A stretch of DNA of 64,000 nucleotides from Apteryx mantelli (Eukaryota > Chordata > Aves > Apterygiformes > Apterygidae), in the NCBI RefSeq assembly GCF_036417845.1, contig NC_090016.1, positions 1-64,000 on the forward strand. The letters run 5' to 3'. The position numbers and the translations under genes are program-made. Shown here piece by piece: positions 1 to 34,100 of this stretch. The notes under the pieces were generated by a model that saw only the letters and a program-made list of their open reading frames with translations, had not been told where the DNA came from and ran no database searches. How positions within the stretch are numbered: the stretch's first letter is position 1; each line of letters starts with the position of its first letter.

Positions 1-375
1 TCGACGACCCAGCGACAACCTCGTGACGACCACGGCGACAACCTCGGCCACGACCCCACGGCAACACCAGCGATGGCCCCATGACCCCAACAATGACCCC
101 GCGACACCAGCAACGACCCCCGGCAACGGTCTCGCGACCCCGGCGACGACCCCGGTGACGACCCCGTGATCCCGGTGACGGCCGTGGCAACGACCCTGGC
201 AACGACCCAACGACCATGGCGACGACCCTGCCACCCCAGCGACGACCCCGTGATCCCGGTGACAACCGCGGCGACGACCTCGGCGATGACCCCGCGACCC
301 TGGCGACGACCCCCGACCTCCACGAGCTGGGCCGTGACCCCCCACCCCTCTCCCGCCAGCTGCAGCTCCGGGTCG
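1..375. repeat. GACGACCCCG-type minisatellite at left edge
   Basis: A short degenerate tandem repeat built on GACGACCCC / GCGACCCCGG. It probably lies in the last intron or terminal exon of the gene whose poly(A) signal is at 490. I could not assign a convincing protein to it. A possible splice acceptor (CCCGCCAG) ends near 359. Confidence 0.6.
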
Positions 376-489
376 TGAACTCTGACCCCGGCCACAACCT
401 GCGACCCCCCCCCCACAACCCCGGCTGGGACCTGGTGGCCCCGCCCCCTGGCCCTGGCCCCGCCCCCGTGACCCCACCGACGACCCCCA

Positions 490-495
490 ATAAAG
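490..495 (+). terminator. Poly(A) signal of an upstream + strand gene (HAUS4 by synteny?)
   Basis: AATAAA followed by a T/G-rich stretch (CTGTGTGTGTGG) about 30 bases downstream, the usual layout of a cleavage site. It lies about 680 bases before the PRMT5 start codon on the same strand. In mammals the gene just upstream of PRMT5 on the same strand is HAUS4, so this is probably the HAUS4 3' end. That name rests on synteny only; I do not recognise HAUS4 protein here. Confidence 0.55.
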
Positions 496-559
496 GCGCC
501 TGCACCAACCCTTTCTGCCTCTGTGTGTGTGGAGGGAAGGTGGGCGTGGCTAAGGGAGC

Positions 560-1120
560 AGGCTGTGCGGGGATTGGTGGGCTGGCATGAAGGGGCGGGG
601 CCACGCGGGGAGGCGGGGGCGGGGCCTCGGGGGGGGTGGGAACAGGCGGCGTGCGATTGGCGGGCTGCCCGGGGGGGGGGGGCGGGACCGTCGCCGTGGC
701 AACGCGGGCAGCGCGCGATTGGCGGGCCGCCCCGCTGGGTGGGGGGGGTGAGGGGGCGGGACCGTCGCCGGGGCAACACGGGTGGCGCGCGATTGGCGGG
801 TCGCTCCGCTGGGGGGGGGGGGCGGGACCGTCGCCGTGACAACACAAGCAGCACGCGATTGGCAGGCTACCCCGCGGAGGAGGGGGGGGGGGGGCGGGAC
901 CGTCGCCGTGGCAACGCGGGCGGCGCGCGATTGGCGGGCCGCCCCGAGGGGAGGGGGGAGAGCGGGTCTGACAGCGGCGGCGCGGGGATTGGCTGTGGCG
1001 CGGCAGGGCGGACCCTGCGGGGCAGGCGCGTGCGGCGATTGGCTGCGGCGCGGCGGGGCGGGCCCGGCGGGGCGGGCCCGCGCGCGGGGATTGGCTGCGT
1101 CGTGCGCGCGCGCGCGCGCA
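560..1120 (+). promoter_or_regulatory. PRMT5: PRMT5 promoter with nine inverted CCAAT boxes
   Basis: Nine ATTGG motifs (inverted CCAAT, the NF-Y target) at about 573, 656, 718, 792, 858, 930, 988, 1038 and 1090. Most sit in a tandem unit of about 65-75 bases that also carries a GGGGCGGGACCG GC box. The last three sit in the related form GGATTGGCTG. An alternating CGCGCG stretch follows near 1103-1119, just before the probable start site. There is no TATA box. The arrangement fits a CpG-island housekeeping promoter, here expanded by tandem duplication. Confidence 0.75.
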
Positions 1121-1176
1121 GCGAGGGGAAAGGCGGGGCCAGACTGACGGCGGCAGCGGCAGCAGCAGCAGCAGCG

Positions 1177-23202
<22,026 letters not shown>

Positions 23203-23227
23203 CACCCCCGCCGCCGCGCGGCCCCGC

Positions 23228-23233
23228 AATAAA
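23228..23233 (+). terminator. PRMT5: PRMT5 poly(A) signal
   Basis: AATAAA 26 bases after the TGA, giving an extremely short 3' UTR. A G/T-containing stretch follows. Confidence 0.9.
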
Positions 23234-23579
23234 GCTCTCGCACTCGGCCTTGGCGTCACCGCGGCCATCTTGGGGGCTGGGGGGGAGGAGGGGGGATGCC
23301 GTCATGGCGGTCAAGGCGGGGGGGTTGGCGTGATGGAGGCCATCTTTTTCCCTGCCCCCCTCCCTGCAACGTGCCTGCACCCCCTAGGGGCTGGCGGCAG
23401 CCATCTTGGCTGGGTAAAGCAGTGGGGGGAGAGTGAGGGCGGCCATCTTAGCGCAGGCTGCGCTGGGCCCGGCCGGTGAGCAGGCCGCGTTGCCATAGCA
23501 ACACTCCCCCCTCCCGCTCCCGGGGGTAGAGGTCACGGGATGACGTTTGTTTCCCCGCCCTCCCTGCCGGCTGCGGCGA

Positions 23580-24104
23580 ATCGGTGCTTGGAGCCGCGGC
23601 GGTCAGAGCCAATCAGCGGCGGGTTGCCCCGCGCCAATCAGGCGGGCCCTGGGGCTGCTTGGGTCCCGCCTCTTCCTCGGGCAGCCAATCAGGGCTCTCT
23701 GCTCCGCGCTGCTTCCCACACCCGCCCTTCCCTCCACCGCTGCGCGGAAGGGACCGGTACGTCCCGCCTCCTTGCCGCGCCTCGGCCAATGGGCGCGAGC
23801 CGCCCCGCCCCCTCCCGGCGCGCCGCACCCAATCGGCGCCGGCGCCGCCGTCAACACGCCCGCCCTCGTTCCCCCCCCCCCCCCCGCACACACACTCCCC
23901 TCCCTCGCCGCCGCGCGGGCTCCGGCCAATAGGGACAGCGGCGCCGCGGCCAATGGGCGGGCGGCGGGGGCGGGGCGCGGCGCGCGCCTGCGCGGCGGCG
24001 GGGGCACTGGGGGGGGGAAGGTTCTGGAGGCCGCCGCCATCTTAGCGCCGCGTCCGGCCGCCGCCGCCGCCGCCGCCGCTGCCGCCGCGAGCCGAGGAGG
24101 GCGG
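23580..24104 (+). promoter_or_regulatory. RBM23: RBM23 promoter with seven CCAAT boxes, and noncoding exon 1
   Basis: Direct CCAAT boxes at about 23609, 23634, 23685, 23786, 23829, 23936 and 23950. They sit in a CpG-rich stretch without a TATA box. A GCCGCCATCTTAG motif near 24034, typical of YY1-bound start sites, probably marks the transcription start. The untranslated first exon would then run to 24104, where GTGAGC gives a good donor. Confidence 0.7.
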
Positions 24105-24479
24105 GTGAGCGCCAGGCCGGGAGGGGGACGTCACGGGCCCGGTGATGACGTCAGCGCCGGCCCGGGAGGGGGGGGCGGCGGCGGGCGCGCGAGGGAAGGA
24201 GGGGGGGGGAGCGCCGCGAGCTGAAGGATGGGGGGGGGGAAGGGAGGCGAGTGCGCCTGCGCGGGGCTGCGCCTCTGCCGCGCCACCCCGGGGCGGGGCC
24301 GCGACGCGCGGGGGCGGGGCCGCGCGGGGAAGGGGCGGGGCCAGGGCGCAGCCGGGTCGCCGCCGGGGGAGGGGCCCGGCGGGGGGGGGGGGAGAGAGAG
24401 AGAGACCGGTCTTCGCGGGGGGGGCGGGGCTTAGGCCGGCGGGGGCGGGGCCTCGGCGACAGGGTCCAGCTGGCGGGGC

Positions 24480-24980
24480 GGGGCCTCGCGGCGTGGGGGT
24501 GAGGGGCGGGGCTTCGCAATGGGGGGGCATCTGGGGCGGGGCTTGAAGTGCCCCCCCCCACCCTTTGCTTTGGGGTGAGGGGCTCTTGGCGTGGGGGGCG
24601 GGGCTATAGGGCAGGTGGGCGGGGCTTTGTTGGGGGGGGCCACGGGCGGGGACTGGGGGGTGCCCCCTGCTTTAGGGCGAGGGGGGTTTTCATTGAGGGG
24701 GCGGGGCTATAGTGAAGGGGGTGGGGCTTGTAGGGGCATGGGGCGGGGCTTGGGGTGCCCCCTACCTTGGGGCGAGGGGGGTTCTCGGTGTGGGGGGCGG
24801 GGCTATAGCAAAGGGGGCGGGGCTTGGGTGCCCCCTACTTTGGGGCGAGGGGGGTTCTCGGCGAGGGGGGCGGGGCTATAGGGAAGGGGGCGGGGCTTGG
24901 GTGCCCCCCGCCTTGGGGTGAGGGGGTTCTCGGTGTGGGAGGCGGGGCTATAACAAAGGGGGCGGGGCTTGGGGTCCCCC
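24480..24980. repeat. RBM23 intron 1 repeat, about 70-100-base unit
   Basis: Five or six copies of a unit with GGCGGGGCTATAG, GGGGCGGGGCTTGGG, TGCCCCC and GGGGTTCTCGG. The GGGCGGGGCTATA words resemble GC-box/TATA pairs but are part of the repeat. Confidence 0.75.
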
Positions 24981-25189
24981 CCCACTATGAGGGAAGGGGG
25001 GGGCTGCTCCAGGGCAGGTTTCCCGAGCGGGTGGAGGCTGCAAAAGGGTGGTGGAGGGAGGGTTCGTTTTGGGGCGAATCGGGGCGTTTCTGAGCTCCGC
25101 CGGTGACCTCGTTTCCTGCCCGCAGGAAGCGCCCGGGAGCCTCCGCCAGCGCCGGCCGTCGGGGGGGCGCCCCCCACCGCGGGCCCAAC

Positions 25190-28100
25190 ATGGAGCCGGG
25201 GGGCTCGAACCCGCTGCAGGACCCGGTGAGCGGGGCCGTGGGGGGGGGGGGGGTGACATCACGCCCAGGGGGGTGGTGACATCACACCGAGGGGGGGTGA
25301 CATCAGCGCTGACGCGACCCCCCCCCCCCCCCCCGTGTCTGTCCGTCCGTCCCCCCTCGCCAGGCCCAGGCGGACGCCATGACGTCGGACGACTTCGACA
25401 TCGTCATCGAGGCCATGCTGGAGGCGCCCTACAAGAAGGAGGAGGTGAGGGGGGGGGCGGGGGGAGGCGCCGCGCCGCCGGGGTTGTTTTGGGGTCGATC
25501 CGGCCGCTTTTGGGGCCAGCTCCCGAGGCTCGCGGGACCCTCGGAGAGGCCCGGGGTCGTCCTTGGGCGTTTCGGGGTCGTTCCTAGGGATTTGGGGTCC
25601 CTTCGAAGCGTTTTGGAGTCCTTTTAGGAGAATTAAGGTCCCTTAGAAAGCACTTGGGTCATCTTTAAGCGTACGCATCATTCTTAGGAATTTGGGGCTA
25701 TTTTAAGTGTTTTTAGGGTCGTTTCAGGAACATTGAGATCTTTTAGACGAGACTTGGATCATTTATAGGTGTTTGGGGTCATTCCTAGGGATTTGGGGCC
25801 ACTTTGAGGTTTTTTGGGGTCATTTCAGGAGCACTGAGGTCCCTTAAAGGGACTTGGATCATTTTTAGGTGTTTCAATTGTTCTTATGGATTTAGGGTCA
25901 CTTAAAGGATTTTTGGGGTTAGTTTAGGAGAACCGGGGTCATTTAGAGGGAGTTTGGGTCATTTTTAGATGTTTTGGAGTTATTCTTAGGAATTGGGGGC
26001 CACTTCAAGTGTTTTGGGGTTATTTCAGGAGAATTGAGATCTTTCAGAAGAGACTTGGATTATCTTTAGGTGTTTGGGGTCATTCTTAGGGATTTGGGGA
26101 CACTTCGAGTTTTTTTGGGGTCATTTCAGGAGCGCTGAGATCCTTTGGAAAGGACTTGGATCATCTTTAGGTGTTTGGGGTTGTTCTTAGAGATTTGTCA
26201 CCATTTTAAGCGTTTTTGGGGTTATTTCAAAAGCATCGAGATTTTTAGAAGAGTTTTGGATCATTTTCAAGTGCTTGGGTCATTTCTGTGGTTTTGGGAT
26301 CACTTAAAGGATTTTGGGGGTTAGTTCAGGAGATCCGGGGCCATTTAGAGGGAGTTTGGGTCATTTTTAGGCGCTTGGGGATTATTCTTAGGAATCGGGG
26401 GCCACTTCAAGGATTTTTGGGGTCGTTTTAGAAGAATTGATGTCCCTTAGAAAGGACTTGGATCGTTTTTAGGTGTTTGGGGTCATTCCTAGGGATTTGG
26501 GGCCACTTTGAGATTTTTTGGGGTCATTTCAGGATTATTGAGGTCCCTTAGAAAGGACTTGGATCATTTTTAAGCATTTCGGTCGTTCTTGTGGATTTGG
26601 GGCTGTTTTGAGGGTTTTGGAGGTTATTTCAGGAACGTTAAAGTTCTTCAGAGGAGACTTGAATCATCTTCAAGTGTTTGGGTTGTTTCTATGGTTTTGG
26701 GGTCACTTAAAGAGTTTGGGGTGTTATTTCAAGAGAATTGGGGTTGTTTAGAGAGAGTTTGGGTCATTTTTAGGTGTTTGGGGTCATTCTTAGGGATTCG
26801 GGGCTATTTTGAGGGGTTTGGGGGTCATTTCAGGAGCATTGAGATCTTTTGGAAGAGACTTGGATCATCTTCAAGTGTTTCAATTATTCCCGTGGATTTG
26901 GGATCACTTAAAGGATTTTTGGGGTTAGTTCAGGAGAACCGGGGCCGTTTAGAGGGAGTTTGGGTCATTTTTAGATGTTTTGGAGTTATTCTTAGGAATT
27001 GAGGGCTATTTCAAGGGTTTTGGGTTATTTCAGGAGAACTGAGATGTTTTAGAAGGGATTTGGATCATTTTTAGGTGTTTTGGGGTCATTCCTATGAATT
27101 TGGAGCTGCTTTAAGGATTTTGGGTCATTTCAGGAGAATTGAGGTCTTTTACGAAGACTTTGCGTCGTTTTTAGGCGTTTGGGGCCATTTTGAGGGGTTT
27201 TGGGGGTTGTTTCAGGAGGATCGAGGTCCGTTGGAAGAGACTCGGATCGTCTTGAAGCGTTGGGGTTATTCTTAGGGATTTGGGGGCGGTTCAAGGTTTT
27301 TTGGGGTCATTTCAGCAGCATTGAGGCTCCTTGGAGAGAATTTATATCATTTTCAAGCCATTTGGGTTATTTTTAGGAATTTGGGGTTATTTCGAGGGTT
27401 TTTGGGGTCACTCTAGGCGCATTATGGTTATTTAAAGCAGCATTGAAGTGTGTTTAGGAGTTTTGGGTTCGTTCTTAGGAATTTAAAATCATATAAAAAG
27501 ATTTTTGTGGCAATTTGGTTAATTCGGGTTTCTTAAAGCACCCGGGGGGGGGGGGCGCCCTGACCGATTTGGGCTCAATTTGAGCAGTTTTGGGTCCCCT
27601 AAAGCGCCTCGGGGGTTGCCAAAAGTGGGGGGGGGGGGTCCGCGGGCATTTTGGGGGGGGGGATTTGGGCCGGTTTTGGGGTCACTTTGGGGGATTTGGG
27701 GTCACTTTGGGGGGGGGGGAGGACGGGGCACCCTGAGGGATTTGGGGGCGATTCGGGGGAGATTGGGGTCACCCTCGGGTTGGGGGGGGGACACGGGGGG
27801 GACGATTTAAGGTTACCCTTAATGGTGTCGCCCTTAGGGGTCGGGGGAGGCGTTTTGGGGGCGTCCGAAGGCGTTTTGGGGGTTTCCGGAGGAATCCAGC
27901 CTCCCCTAGAGGAATTTTGGGGCCGTTTGGGGAGATTTTGGGGTCCCCGGCGCGCGGCGCTCACCTCTCCGTTCCTGTCCCCCCCCCCGTCCAGGCGCAG
28001 CCCGGCCCCTCCAAGGTGCCGACCGAGGCCCCCGCGGCGCAGGTGAGGTCGTGGGGGCGGTTTTGGGGCGCGGGGAGGCGGTTTTGGGGCGCGGGGGGGC

Positions 28101-31100
28101 GATTTTGGGGGTGCCGGGGGGGGGATCTCACCCCTGTTCCCCCCCCCCCCCCGCAGCAGCCGGCGGAGGAGCAGAACAAGGAGGCCAAGAAGGAGAGCGG
28201 GAGCAGCAGCGGGAGCAGGTCAGCGCCGCGGCGCGGTTTTGGGGGCGACTCCCGCGGTTTTGGGAGTGATTCCCACAATTTGGGGGCGATTCCCATGATT
28301 TCCGGGCAACTCACACAGCTTTGGGGGCAATTCCCGCAATTTTGGGGGCGATTCCCACGATTTTGGGGCGATTCCCATGATTTCTAGGCGACTCACGTAG
28401 CTTTGGGGGTAGTTCCTGTGATTTTGGGGCAATTCTCGCAATTTCCTGACAATTCCCGCGATTTTGGGGGCGATTCCCGCAATTTCGGGACTGTTCTCGC
28501 GATTTTGGGGCTATTCCCATGATTTCTGTGTGACTCACGTAGCTTTGGGGGCGATTCCCGTGATTTTGGGGGTGATTCCTGCAATTTTGGGGGCGATTCC
28601 CAAGATTTTGGGGCGATTCCATGATTTCCGGGCGACTCATGCAGCTTTGGGGGTGATTCCCGTGATTTTGGGGGTGATTCTCACGATTTCAGGATGATTC
28701 CCGTGATTTCGGGGGGATTCCTGCGATTTCCGGGTGACTTATGCAGCTTTGGGGGCGATTCAGGCGATTTTGGGGGCGATTCCTGTGATTTTGGGGGCAA
28801 TTCCCACGATTTTGGGGCAATTCCTGCAATTTGGGGGTGATTCCCACAGCTTTGGGGGCGGTTCCCACGATTTTGGGGGCGGTTCCCACAATTTCTGGGC
28901 GATTCCCATGATTTCGGGCAATTCCCGCAATTTGGGGGTGATTCCCGCAGCTTCGGGGACGATTCAGGCGATTTTGGGGGCGATTCCCACGATTTGGGGG
29001 GGCAATTTGGGGCAACGGGGGGGTATTAAGGGCGTCGGGGGGCAACAACGAGGGGCTTTGGGCCAAAACGGGGGCGACAACAGTGTCGGGAGCGTTTCGG
29101 GGAGGAATTACGGGATTTTCACGAAAACAATACAGGAGGTTTTTAAGGCTATTAAGGGGATTTGGGGAATAATAAGGATTTTAGCGAGAATTAAGGATTT
29201 GGGGGGGGGAATTAAAGGTTTTTGGGAGCCGGGCGCGATTCTGGGGGACGAGGGGAGGTTTTTTGGCGAAACGACGAGGGGGATTTTGGGGGGAATTGGG
29301 GGTTTTGGGGGAAAATTGGGGGTTTTGGGGGGCGACAGGGGATTTTGCCGACGGAAAAAATGGGGGATTTGGGTGTTTTTTCGTTCTTTTAAGGGCCGTG
29401 GAGGCTCGTGGAGTTTGGGGGGGGGAATTAGGGCCCCGAGGGGCCGCCGAGGCGGGTGGGGGGGGGGGAAATTTGGGGCGAATCAGGGCCGTTTTGGGGG
29501 TCGCCGGCGCTGAACCTCGTCTCCGGCGGCGCCGGCAGCAGCAGGAAGAAGAGGAGCCGGAGCCGGAGCCGGAGCCGTGACCACAGACACAGGTAGGGTG
29601 ACGCCGGGGGTCTCGCGGTGACACCGGGGGTCTCACGGTGACACCGGGGGTCTCGTGGTGACACCAAGGGTCTCGCGGTGACACCGGGGGTCTCCTGGTG
29701 ATGCCAGGGTCTTACGGTGACGTTGAGAGTCCCGTGGTGACACCAAAGGTCTCATGGTGACACCGAGGGTCTTAGGGTGACACCGAGGGTCTCCTGGTGA
29801 TGCCGGGGGTCTTATGGTGACGTCAAGAGTCCTGTGGTGACACCAAGGGTCTCATGGTGATGCTGAAGGTCCCACGGTGACATCAAGCCTCCCGTGGTGA
29901 CGCCGGAGGTCCCATAGTGATGCCGAGGGTCCCATGGTGACATCAACAGTCCTATGATGACACCAAGGGTCCCATGGTGACACCAAGAGTCTCGTGGTGA
30001 TGCCAGGGGTCTCACGGTGACATCAAGGGTCCCGTGGTGACGCCGGGGGTCCCATAGTGACACTAAGGCTCCCGTGGTGACGCCAGGGGTCTCATGGTGA
30101 CACCAAGGGTCCCGTGGTGACTCTGGGGGTCCCACGGTGACACCAAGGGTCCCGTGGTGACATCAAGGCTCCCATGGTGACACTGGGGGGTCCCACAGTG
30201 ACGCTGGGGGTCTCACGGTGACACCGAGGGTCCCATGGTGATGCCCAGGGTCCCGCGGTGACACTGGGGGTCTCACAGTGACGTCAAGGGTCCTGTGGCG
30301 ATGCCAAGGGTCCCATGGTGACATCAAGACTCCTGCGGTGACACCAAAAGTCCCATGATGACACCAAGGGTCTCATGGTGATGCTGGGGGTCTCATGGTG
30401 ACACCAAGGCTCCCGCGGTGACACCAAGGGTCCCGCGGTGACACCAGGGGTCCCATGGTGACATCAACGGTCCCATGGTGACACTAAGGCTCCCGCGGTG
30501 ACACCAAGGGTCTCACGGTGACACCAAGGGTCCCACGGTGACATCAACAGTCCCATGGTGACACCAAAGGTCCCGCGGTGACACCGGGGGTCTCACGGTG
30601 ACGCCAAAGAGTCCCGCGGTGACACCGTTTCCCCTCCCTCAAGCCGGAGCCGGGACCGGGATAGGGACCGTCGCCGCCGGAGCCGCAGCCGGGATCGCCG
30701 GAGCCGCCACCGCAGCCGGAGCCGGGAACGCCGGCGGGGCAGCCGCTCCCGCAGCCGGGAACGCCGGCGGGAGGAGAGAGCCCGGTACCGCGCCCCCTTT
30801 TTCCGCGTTTTATCCCCTTTTTTTTTGTTGTTGTTTTTTTTATGGCGTCGCCGCGTTTTCCGCGGCATTTTCCGGGGCGGATCCGGCTCTTTTCCGGGGC
30901 CGCCCCGACCGCCGTCTCCTCCCCGCCAGGCGCCGCTTCGGCCACAGCAAGAGCCCGCTCTACCGGGAGAAGAGCCCCGTGCGGTGAGTCCCGGGTTTCT
31001 TCGGAGAAGGGTGGGAAGGGGACACCGGAGAAAGGGGGGAGGTGACGCGGAGGTGACGCGTCCGCCCGTGTCCCCGTGTCCGTCCGTCTTTCCGCCGCCG

Positions 31101-34100
31101 CCAGGGAGCCGCTGGGCAGCCTCAGCCCCGAGGAGCGCGACGCCCGCACCGTCTTCTGCATGCAGCTGGCCGCCCGCATCCGTCCCCGCGACCTCGAGGA
31201 CTTCTTCTCCGCCGTGGGCAAGGTGAGGGGACCGCCGCGACGTCCCCGAGGCCGCCGGGATGTTCCCGAGGCCGCCGGGATGTTCCCGAGGCCACCGGGA
31301 CGTCCCTGAGGCTGCCGGGATGTTCCTGAGGCCACTGGGATGTTCCTGAGGCCACTGGGACGTTCCTGAGGCTGCTGGCACGTTCCCGAGGCCACCGGGA
31401 CGTTCCCAAGGCCACCGGGACGTTCCTGAGGCTGCTGGCACGTTCCCGAGGCCACCGGAGCATCTCTGAGGCCACCAGGGTGTTCCTGAGGCCACCGGGA
31501 CATTCCCGAGGCCACCAGGGTGTTCCTGAGGTCTCTGGGGCGTCCTCGAGGTTGCCGGGACGTCCCTGAGGCCACCGGGATGTTCCCGAGGCCACCAGGA
31601 CGTTCCTGAGGCCGCCAGGACTTTCTTGAGGTCACCGGGATGTTCCTGAGGTTGCCAGGGTGTTCCCGAGGCCACCAGGGTGTTCCCGAGGTTGTCGGGA
31701 CGTTCTTGAGGCCACCAGGGCGTTCCCAAGGCCGCCGGGATGTTCCTGAGGCCACCGGGACATTCCCGAGGCCACCAGGGTGTTCCTGAGGTCTCTGGGG
31801 CGTCCTCGAGGTTGCCGGGACGTCCCTGAGGCCACCGGGATGTTCCCGAGGCCACCAGGGTGTCCCCAAGGCCGCCGGGACGTTCCTGAGGCCGCCGGGA
31901 CGTTCCTGAGGCCACCAGGGCATCCCTGAGGTCACCGGGTTGTTCCCGAGGCCACCAGGACGTTCCCGAGGCCACCAGGACGTTCCTGAGGCCGCCAGGA
32001 CTTTCTTGAGGTCACCGGGATGTTCCTGAGGTTGCCAGGGTGTTCCCGAGGCCACCAGGGTGTTCCCGAGGTTGTCGGGACGTTCTTGAGGCCACCAGGG
32101 CGTTCCCAAGGCCGCCGGGATGTTCCTGAGGCCGCTGGGACGTTCCCGAGGCTGCCAGGACACTCCCGAGGCCACCAGGACGTTCCCGAGGCCACCGGGG
32201 CATCCCCGAGGCCACCAGGGTGTTCCCGAGGCCACCAGCACGTTCCCAAGGACACCAGGACGTTCCCGAGGCTGCCGGGACGTTCCCAAGGCCACTGGGA
32301 AGTTCCCGAGGCCACCAGGGTGTCCTCGAGGTCTCTGGGGTGTTCCTGAGGCCACCTGGGTGTTCCTGAGGTCTCTGGGGCATCCCCAAGGCCACCAGGA
32401 CATTCCTAAGGACACCAGGACGTTCCCGAGTCCATCGGGGCATTCCCGAGGCCACCAGGGTGTCCTCGAGGCCACTAGGGCATCCCCGAGGCCACCAGGA
32501 CGTTCCCAAGGACACCAGGATGTCCTTGAGGCTGCTGGGACGTCCCTGAGGCCACCAGCGTGTTCTTGAGGCTGCCAGGACGTTCCTGAGGCCACCGGGA
32601 CGTTCCTGAGGCCACCAGGGCATCCCCGAGGCCACCAGGACATTCCCAAGGCCACCAGGGTGTTCCTGAGGCCGCAGGGACGTTCCCGAGGACACCAGAG
32701 CGTTCCCGAGGCCACTGGAGTGTCCCCAAGGCCACCAAGGTGTTCCCGAGGCCACCGGGACGTTCCTGAGGCCGCTGGAGCATCCCCAAGGCCACCAGGA
32801 CGTTCCTGAGGCCACTGGGACATTCCTGAGGCCACCAGGACGTTCCCGAGGCCACCGGGGCCGTCGTTGGGCCACCGCTTGGCCTGGAGCCGCCTCCTGG
32901 TGCCTCCTCTGGGGCTCCCATCCCGTTTCCGGGACCGGCAGCCACCTCGTGTCACCCTCGTGGTCTCCTCATACCTCCTTGAGGCGTCCGGTCACCTCCA
33001 TGGGGCCACCGAGTGCTTCGTGTCCCCTCTCAGGGTCTCCTCGTCTTCTTCTTGGTGTCCCCAGCCACTTCGTGTCCCTCTCACGGCGTTTTGGGGTCAC
33101 TTGGGCAGCTCGAGGTCCCATCACGGTCACCCTAGTTTGCTCCCCAGGGTCACCGTCACCTCTTTGGAGCCGTTGTCCCCTCCTGGGGCTCCCCGGCCAC
33201 CTCGTGTCCCCCTCACCGTCCTCCATCCCTTCCCTGGGACCATTGGCCACCTCCCCAGGGCCACCAAGTGCCTCGAGTCCCTCCTGGTCGCCCCCTTCCA
33301 GGACTTGTGTCACCCTCATGGTCCCCGGTGTCTCCTGGTCGCCCCCTTCCAGGACTTGTGTCACCCTCGTGGTCCTTGGTGTCTCCTGGTCGCCCCCTTC
33401 CAGGACTCATCACTCTCCGGGTCTTGGTGTCCCATCATGTCCCCGCTCCGTAGGGCCACCGGCACCTTCGTGGGGCCACCTGGGCGGCCTCCGGGTGCTC
33501 CCGGTGCCCTCCTGGGGGGGCCTAGATCCCCCGTCTGTCTGTCCGTCCATCCCTGGTGGGCGGCCAACGTCCCCGTGTCCCCCGGCGCAGGTGCGGGACG
33601 TGCGGATCATCTCGGACCGCAACTCGCGGCGCTCCAAGGGCATCGCCTACGTGGAGTTCTGCGAGATCCAGTCGGTGCCCCTGGCCATCGGCCTCACGGG
33701 CCAGCGCCTCCTCGGCGTGCCCATCATCGTCCAGGCCTCCCAGGTGGGTCTGCCGTGGGGCTGGGGGAGGTCGCCGTGGGACTGGGACACCCTAGGGTGA
33801 TCAGGGATGGGATGAGGTTCTGATGGGGCAGCGTCTCCTTGGGGTGTCCATCGTTGTCCAGGTCTTCTGGGTGGGCTGCCGTGGGGCTGGGGGAGCTGCT
33901 GGGGGGCTGGGGGAGGTCACCATGGGGTGGGAAAGCCACCGTGGGGCTGGGGGAGCCGCCGTGGGGCTGGGGCACCCCGGGGTGGTCATGAACATGAGAT
34001 GGTTGTGATGGGGCAGCATCTCCTTGGGGTGTCCATCATCATCCAGGTCTTCTGGATGGGCTGCCATGGGGCTGGGAGGGCTGCCATGGGGTTGAGGAGG

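Noticed and set aside
300-480. HAUS4 C-terminal coding exon
   Set aside because: One frame gives DLHELGRDPPPLSRQLQLRV, but I cannot match it to HAUS4 with confidence and the surroundings are repeat; only the poly(A) signal is reported.
30544-32955. An 800-codon open frame on the - strand in RBM23 intron 9
   Set aside because: It is the 20-base minisatellite read through; translation is a repeated WPRGRPGGL-type pattern, open in several frames, and it overlaps true RBM23 exons on the other strand.
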